Below, piece after piece: positions 3,955-8,446 of a stretch of 8,446 nt of DNA; the stretch's first letter is position 1, and every line of letters starts with the position of its first letter. The position numbers and the translations under genes are program-made. This DNA is from Thermoplasmata archaeon. GTDB taxonomy: Archaea > Thermoplasmatota > Thermoplasmata > Lutacidiplasmatales > UBA184. The stretch covers positions 1-8,446 of the forward strand of contig JASHPV010000059.1 in the NCBI GenBank assembly GCA_030037875.1, in the 5' to 3' direction. The notes beneath the pieces are model-generated. The model was not told the origin of the DNA. It saw nothing but the letters and a program-made list of their open reading frames with translations, and did not search any database.

Positions 3955-6900
3955 ATGCGAGAAATCGTGGATGCCTTCTTTCGAGAGCGGTCGACGGTCA
4001 ACCACCACCTGGCGAGTTTCAACGACTTCCTGCCGACACCGGACAACCCCAATTCCCGGATGCAGCGGATCGTCGATGAGGCCCGGGTCAGCGAGGACTC
4101 CACCGACCGCGGAGTGATCCGGCTCGACGTCCAGAAGACGAAGAGCTCGATCTACGTCCGGGTCGGCCGCCGTCGCGACGCCCGGTCCCAGCTCGACGCC
4201 ACCTCCGAGCCGACGGTGTTCGTCGGCCAGCCGTTCGTCAAGGAACCCGTCGGGTCCAAGCCCACGCTCACGCCGATGGAGGCCCGGCTCCGGAACCTCA
4301 CCTACCAAGCCCCGATCTACCTCCGCGTCACCGTCGTCGAGAACGGCGTAGAGCGCGCCCCCGAGGACGTCCACATCGGCGACCTGCCGATCATGGTCAA
4401 GAGCCGGCCCTGCAACCTGCACCAGGGCAACATCGAACGCGACTCCGGGTTCCCTCTGTCGCCCGAGGAGTACCGCGCGAAGCTCGTCGAGTATGGCGAG
4501 GACCCCGCCGACCCCGGCGGCTACTTCATCATCGGCGGGACCGAGCGCGTGATCATGAGCCTCGAGGACCTCGCGCCCAACCGGATCTTCGCGGAGTTCA
4601 ACGAGCGGTACGGCACGCCGATCGAGAGCGCTAAGGTGTTCAGCCAGCGCGGCGGCTACCGGTCGCTCACGGTCGTCGAGAAGAAGAAGGACGGCGTCCT
4701 CCACGTCTCGGTTCCCAGCGCTTCCGGCCAGATTCCGCTCGCCATACTGATGAAAGCCCTCGGGATGAAGAATGACGAGGAGATCTACCAGGCGGTCCTG
4801 GGCGAGCTCCTCCCGCTGGACGAGCCGTTCGTCCAGACGATGAAGCACCTGCTCAACGTCAACCTCGAGGAATGCATCTCGAAGAAGCTCTACCCGCCCG
4901 AAGGGATCCTGACCACCGAGGACGCGCTCCTCTATCTCGAGAAGAAGTTCGCCACGGGCCAGGCGAAGGAGTACCGCCAGCGGAAGGTCGACGGCATCCT
5001 GGACCGCTCGCTCCTCCCCCACCTCGGCGATTCGAAGCAGGACCGGCTCAAGAAGGCCCTCTATCTGGGCCGGATGGCGCGTACCGTCCTCGAGCTCAAC
5101 CTGGGCCAGCGCGGCGAGGACGACAAGGACCACTACGCGAACAAGCGGCTCAAGCTCGCCGGCGACCTCATGGAGGACCTGTTCCGCGTCGCGTTCACCA
5201 TGCTCCTGAAGGACCTCAAGTACCAGCTCGAGCGCTCCTTCGCCCGGAAGAAGGACCTCCGGATCGCGTCGGCGATACGGCCGGACCTTCTCACCCAGCG
5301 GCTTGTCCACGCGCTCGCCACCGGCAACTGGGTCGGCGGGCGCGCCGGCGTGAGCCAGCTCCTCGACCGGACCAGCCACATGTCGACGATCTCCCACCTC
5401 CGGCGGGTCACGAGCCCGCTCACCCGGAGCCAGCCTCACTTCGAGGCACGCGACCTGCACCCGACCCAGTGGGGTCGGCTCTGCCCCAACGAAACGCCCG
5501 AAGGGCAGAACTGCGGACTCGTCAAGAACTACGCGCTCTGCGTCGACGTCTCGGAGGGCGCCGACGAGGACGAGGTCGCCCTCATCCTCCGAGACCTGAA
5601 CACCCGCGAGATCGGTCCCGAGGTGTTCCAGGAGGCTTCCGCGCCGAAGGGGAAGCGCGCCGCGCGGGTCTACGTGAACGGGAACCTGGTCGGTCTCCAT
5701 TCCAACCCGACCGAGCTCGTCCAAGAGATCCGGGAGCGCCGGCGGTCCGGGACCCTTTCTCCCACGTTGGGCGACAAGATCTACGAGATCAATGTCCGCA
5801 GCGACTCCCGCATGAACGAGGTGATCGTTCACTGCGACTCGGGTCGGCTCCGTCGCCCCCTCATCAGCGTCAAGGACGCGACGACGCGCGTCACGCGGTC
5901 GGACCTCGACGAGCTGGCCCGCGGCACCCTCTCCTACACCGACCTGGTCCGCCAGGGCAAGGTCGAGTGGATGGACGCCGAAGAGGAGGAGGACACGCTG
6001 ATCGGCGTGGACGCCTTCCAGATGCCCGAGCGCTGCCCCAACTGCCAGCGGGCGCTCTCGCGGAGCGATATCCGATGGGTCTCGGCCGGCGAGAAGAAGG
6101 ACGTCGCCGATGTCGAGTGCGGCCGCTGCCACCACGTCTTCCCCACACCGTCGCTGCTCCGGAAGGACCACACCCACCTCGAGATCGACCCGAACCTGAT
6201 CCTCGGTGTCTGCACGGGTCTGATCCCGTACGCCGAGCACAACTCCACCCCGCGGAACACGATGGGTTCCGGGATGGCCAAGCAGGCCCTCGGCGTCGAG
6301 TCGGTCAACTACCGGCGCCGGCCCGACACGCGCGGGCACCTCCTCCATTACCCCGAGGCGCCCCTGTTGCGAACCCAGACGATGCGGTACGTCCAGTTCA
6401 CCGAGCGTCCCGCCGGCCAGAACTTCGTCGTGGCCGTGCTGACCCACGAGGGGTACAACATGCAGGACGCGCTCGTCTTTTCGCAGGCCGCCATCGACCG
6501 CGGTCTGGGACGTTCCTCGTTCTTCCGAACCTACCGCGGCGAGGAGCGCAAATATCCGGGCGGCCAGGAGGACCGCTTCGAGATCCCGCGACCCGACGTC
6601 GCGGGCGCCCGCGTCGACACGGCGTACCGGAACCTGGGGGAGGACGGGCTGATCTTCCCCGAACTCGAGGTCACCGAGAGCGACGTGCTGGTCGGCAAGA
6701 CCTCCCCGCCCCGTTTCCTGGAGGAGAAGACCGACCTCCTGACGCCGCAGAAGCGGCGTGAGACGTCCGTCACCGTTCGCGCGGGCGAATCCGGTTGGGT
6801 CGACAGCGTGATCCTGACGGAGGGAGAGAACATCTCGAAGCTGGTCAAGGTCAAGGTCCGCAACCAGCGGGTACCGGAGCTCGGCGACAAGTTCGCCTCC

Positions 6901-7626
6901 CGACACGGCCAGAAGGGCGTGGTCGGCCTCATCGTGCCCCAAGAGAACATGCCCTACACCCGGGACGGCGTCACGCCGGACCTCATCGTCAACCCGCACG
7001 CGATCCCGTCGCGCATGACCGTGGCGCACGTGCTCGAGATGCTCGGTGGCAAGGTCGGGTCGCTCGAGGGTCGGGTCATCGACGGCACCCCGTTCTCGGG
7101 AGAACGAGAGGAAGCGCTCCGCGAGTCGCTCAAGTCGCTCGGCTTCCATCCCTCCGGGCGGGAGACCTTCTACGACGGGGTCACCGGTCGCCGGCTCGAC
7201 GGCGAGGTGTTCGTCGGCGTGATCTACTACCAGAAGCTCCACCACATGGTCGCCGGGAAGATGCACATGCGGTCCCGCGGCCCGGTGCAGATCCTCACGC
7301 GGCAACCGACCGAGGGCCGGTCCCGGCAGGGCGGTCTCCGGTTCGGTGAGATGGAACGGGACTGTCTGATCGGCCACGGCGTGGCGATGGTCATCAAGGA
7401 CCGTCTGCTCGACGAGTCCGACGGAACGATCCAGTACGTCTGCGGCAACTCCGAGTGCGGCCACATCGCGATCCCCGATGCCCGCACGGGGTCGCTCCGG
7501 TGCCCGAGCTGCGGCAACACCTCGTCGATTTACCCCGTCGAGATGAGCTACTCGTTCAAGCTGCTCCTGGAGGAGCTGATCAGCCTTGGCGTGATCATGC
7601 GCCTCCAGCTGGAGGACATGCGGTAG
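3955..7626 (+). CDS. rpoB: DNA-directed RNA polymerase subunit B (unsplit)
   Basis: This is the second-largest catalytic RNAP subunit, homologous to RPB2 and bacterial beta, in a single 1223-residue chain. Visible landmarks are FNDFLPTPDNP near the N-terminus, IIGGTERVIMSLEDLAPNR from residue 192, GRLCPNETPEGQNCGLVKN (507-525), GYNMQDAL at 833-840 beside the active site, LGDKFASRHGQKGVVG (976-991, lysines facing the nucleotide and RNA), KMHMRSRGPVQ...GGLRFGEMERD (1102-1135, switch 3/clamp region) and a C-terminal zinc site C1163-X4-C1168...C1183-X2-C1186. Two oddities are Q837 where Glu is usual before the metal-site Asp838, and a second CX2C...CX2C motif at C694, C697, C722 and C725 in a segment that helps make this protein longer than typical archaeal unsplit B subunits. 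The start ATG has GAGGT at 3942-3946 overlapping the rpoH stop, so translation is probably coupled. Confidence 0.98.
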   Translation: MREIVDAFFRERSTVNHHLASFNDFLPTPDNPNSRMQRIVDEARVSEDSTDRGVIRLDVQKTKSSIYVRVGRRRDARSQLDATSEPTVFVGQPFVKEPVGSKPTLTPMEARLRNLTYQAPIYLRVTVVENGVERAPEDVHIGDLPIMVKSRPCNLHQGNIERDSGFPLSPEEYRAKLVEYGEDPADPGGYFIIGGTERVIMSLEDLAPNRIFAEFNERYGTPIESAKVFSQRGGYRSLTVVEKKKDGVLHVSVPSASGQIPLAILMKALGMKNDEEIYQAVLGELLPLDEPFVQTMKHLLNVNLEECISKKLYPPEGILTTEDALLYLEKKFATGQAKEYRQRKVDGILDRSLLPHLGDSKQDRLKKALYLGRMARTVLELNLGQRGEDDKDHYANKRLKLAGDLMEDLFRVAFTMLLKDLKYQLERSFARKKDLRIASAIRPDLLTQRLVHALATGNWVGGRAGVSQLLDRTSHMSTISHLRRVTSPLTRSQPHFEARDLHPTQWGRLCPNETPEGQNCGLVKNYALCVDVSEGADEDEVALILRDLNTREIGPEVFQEASAPKGKRAARVYVNGNLVGLHSNPTELVQEIRERRRSGTLSPTLGDKIYEINVRSDSRMNEVIVHCDSGRLRRPLISVKDATTRVTRSDLDELARGTLSYTDLVRQGKVEWMDAEEEEDTLIGVDAFQMPERCPNCQRALSRSDIRWVSAGEKKDVADVECGRCHHVFPTPSLLRKDHTHLEIDPNLILGVCTGLIPYAEHNSTPRNTMGSGMAKQALGVESVNYRRRPDTRGHLLHYPEAPLLRTQTMRYVQFTERPAGQNFVVAVLTHEGYNMQDALVFSQAAIDRGLGRSSFFRTYRGEERKYPGGQEDRFEIPRPDVAGARVDTAYRNLGEDGLIFPELEVTESDVLVGKTSPPRFLEEKTDLLTPQKRRETSVTVRAGESGWVDSVILTEGENISKLVKVKVRNQRVPELGDKFASRHGQKGVVGLIVPQENMPYTRDGVTPDLIVNPHAIPSRMTVAHVLEMLGGKVGSLEGRVIDGTPFSGEREEALRESLKSLGFHPSGRETFYDGVTGRRLDGEVFVGVIYYQKLHHMVAGKMHMRSRGPVQILTRQPTEGRSRQGGLRFGEMERDCLIGHGVAMVIKDRLLDESDGTIQYVCGNSECGHIAIPDARTGSLRCPSCGNTSSIYPVEMSYSFKLLLEELISLGVIMRLQLEDMR

Positions 7627-7637
7627 GAGGTTCCTCG

Positions 7638-8446
7638 ATGGCGCAAGGATTGTCCAAGCGGATCAAGAGCCTCCAGTTCGCCTTCCTGTCGCCGGACGAG
7701 ATCCGTCGCATGAACGCCGTCAAGGTGATCACGGCCGACACCTACGATGACGACGGCTACCCGATCGAGATGGGTCTCATGGACCTCCATCTGGGGGTCA
7801 TCGAGCCCAACCTTCGGTGCCGGACCTGCGGGGGCCGCGTCAACGAGTGCCCGGGCCACTTCGGCATCATCGAGCTCGCCATGCCGGTCATCCACGTCGG
7901 CTACGCGAAGGAGATCAAGCGCCTCCTCCAGCTGACCTGCCGCGCCTGCGGACGCCTCTTGCCCGACGCGCCGACCGGTGGCCGGGCCGAGGTCGCGATC
8001 GAGGGGGACGAAGGCCCCTCCTCCGCTCCGTCGCCGCGGGAGGGCAAGGAGGAGCGGACCTGCCCCCACTGCCACGAGGTCCAGCAGCGCATCGTGCTCG
8101 ACAAGCCCACCACGTTCCGCGAGAACGGTCACAAGATCACCCCGAAGGAGGTGCGGGCCCGTCTCGAGCGGATCCCCGACGACGACGTGCGGGCCCTCGG
8201 GCTCAACCCGAAAGCCGGCCGGCCCGAATGGATGGTCCTCACCGTCCTGCCGGTACCCCCCGTGCAGGTCCGGCCCTCCATCACGCTCGAGAGCGGGGAA
8301 CGGAGCGAGGACGACCTCACGCACAAGCTCGTCGACGTGCTCCGGATCAACCAGCGGCTCCGCGAGAACCGGGACATGGGCGCTCCGCAGCTGGTCGTCG
8401 AGGACCTGTGGGAGCTGCTCCAGTACCACGTCACCACCTACTTCGA
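7638..8446 (+). CDS. rpoA1: DNA-directed RNA polymerase subunit A' (N-terminal 269 codons)
   Basis: This is the start of the largest catalytic subunit, homologous to the N-terminal part of RPB1. The sequence runs off the right edge before the NADFDGD catalytic loop. Visible are the clamp-core opening (IKSLQFAFLSPDEIRRMN, residues 9-26), the first zinc site C61-X2-C64-X6-C71-X2-H74 (CRTCGGRVNECPGH), a second zinc site C101-X2-C104 and C142-X2-C145 separated by an acidic Ser/Pro/Gly-rich linker, and LPVPPVQVRPSI (204-215), the conserved segment leading to the DNA-binding cleft. The ATG at 7638 follows a strong Shine-Dalgarno GGAGGT (7626-7631) that begins on the last base of the rpoB stop codon, a coupled arrangement. 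Genes for A'' and other partners are expected to follow but are not visible. Confidence 0.97.
   Translation, partial: MAQGLSKRIKSLQFAFLSPDEIRRMNAVKVITADTYDDDGYPIEMGLMDLHLGVIEPNLRCRTCGGRVNECPGHFGIIELAMPVIHVGYAKEIKRLLQLTCRACGRLLPDAPTGGRAEVAIEGDEGPSSAPSPREGKEERTCPHCHEVQQRIVLDKPTTFRENGHKITPKEVRARLERIPDDDVRALGLNPKAGRPEWMVLTVLPVPPVQVRPSITLESGERSEDDLTHKLVDVLRINQRLRENRDMGAPQLVVEDLWELLQYHVTTYF

Noticed and set aside
4746..4755. A box C-like TGATGA inside rpoB, as in a C/D guide RNA.
   Set aside because: It is part of conserved RpoB coding sequence, and I found no matching box D, D' or terminal stem around it.
4872..6761. A 629-codon open frame in another plus-strand frame within rpoB.
   Set aside because: It overlaps conserved RpoB sequence and is extremely rich in Arg, Pro, Gly and Ala, as expected for an out-of-frame reading of GC-rich coding DNA.
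3463..7464. A 1333-codon open frame on the minus strand opposite rpoB and part of tRNA-Lys.
   Set aside because: It is the antisense shadow of rpoB, produced by GC-rich codon bias. The product is a low-complexity Leu/Val/Arg/Asp/Gly-rich string with no recognisable family, and it runs through the tRNA gene.

Overview
The window comes from a GC-rich archaeon. It holds an archaeal-type RNA polymerase cluster (rpoH, one unsplit rpoB, then rpoA1), a UPF0147 gene, a stand-alone Lrp/AsnC-type ligand-binding (RAM) protein, and a tRNA gene broken by bulge-helix-bulge introns. The unsplit B subunit argues against the methanogen, haloarchaeal and Archaeoglobus lineages that carry separate B' and B'' genes. 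A high-GC member of the Thermoplasmatota or a neighbouring lineage is my best guess, but this is inference only.

Layout. From 2282 down to the left edge, the minus strand carries purS and then purL (669 codons present, C-terminus outside the window). They are 8 nt apart and no purQ lies between them. A divergent intergenic region of 160 nt (2283-2442) holds a TATA-like element for purS on the minus strand and a clear BRE/TATA element (TTTATAG at 2400-2406) best read on the plus strand. The plus strand then carries an unrecognised 57-codon ORF (2443-2616), a RAM-domain protein (2709-3056), a UPF0147 protein (3081-3392), a tRNA-Lys(UUU) gene (3452-3591), rpoH (3613-3942), rpoB (3955-7626) and the first 269 codons of rpoA1 (7638 to the right edge).

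The most striking feature is the tRNA-Lys gene. Its 74-nt mature sequence is recovered only after removing two introns: 31 nt in the D-loop (between positions 20 and 21) and 35 nt in the T-loop (between 59 and 60). The anticodon loop, the usual archaeal intron site, is intact. The T-loop intron has a textbook bulge-helix-bulge (BHB) motif. The D-loop intron has a relaxed motif capped by a UACG hairpin. The tRNA ends 21 nt before the rpoH start codon with no visible promoter between, so tRNA-Lys and the RNA polymerase mRNA may share one primary transcript.

Functionally, the left side serves purine synthesis (the FGAR to FGAM step). The right side serves transcription (RNAP subunits H, B and A') with a lysine tRNA and two small conserved archaeal proteins upstream. 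RpoB carries two points worth checking: a CX2C...CX2C zinc-ribbon-like insertion at residues 694-725, and Gln in place of the usual Glu next to the metal-site Asp (Q837-D838).
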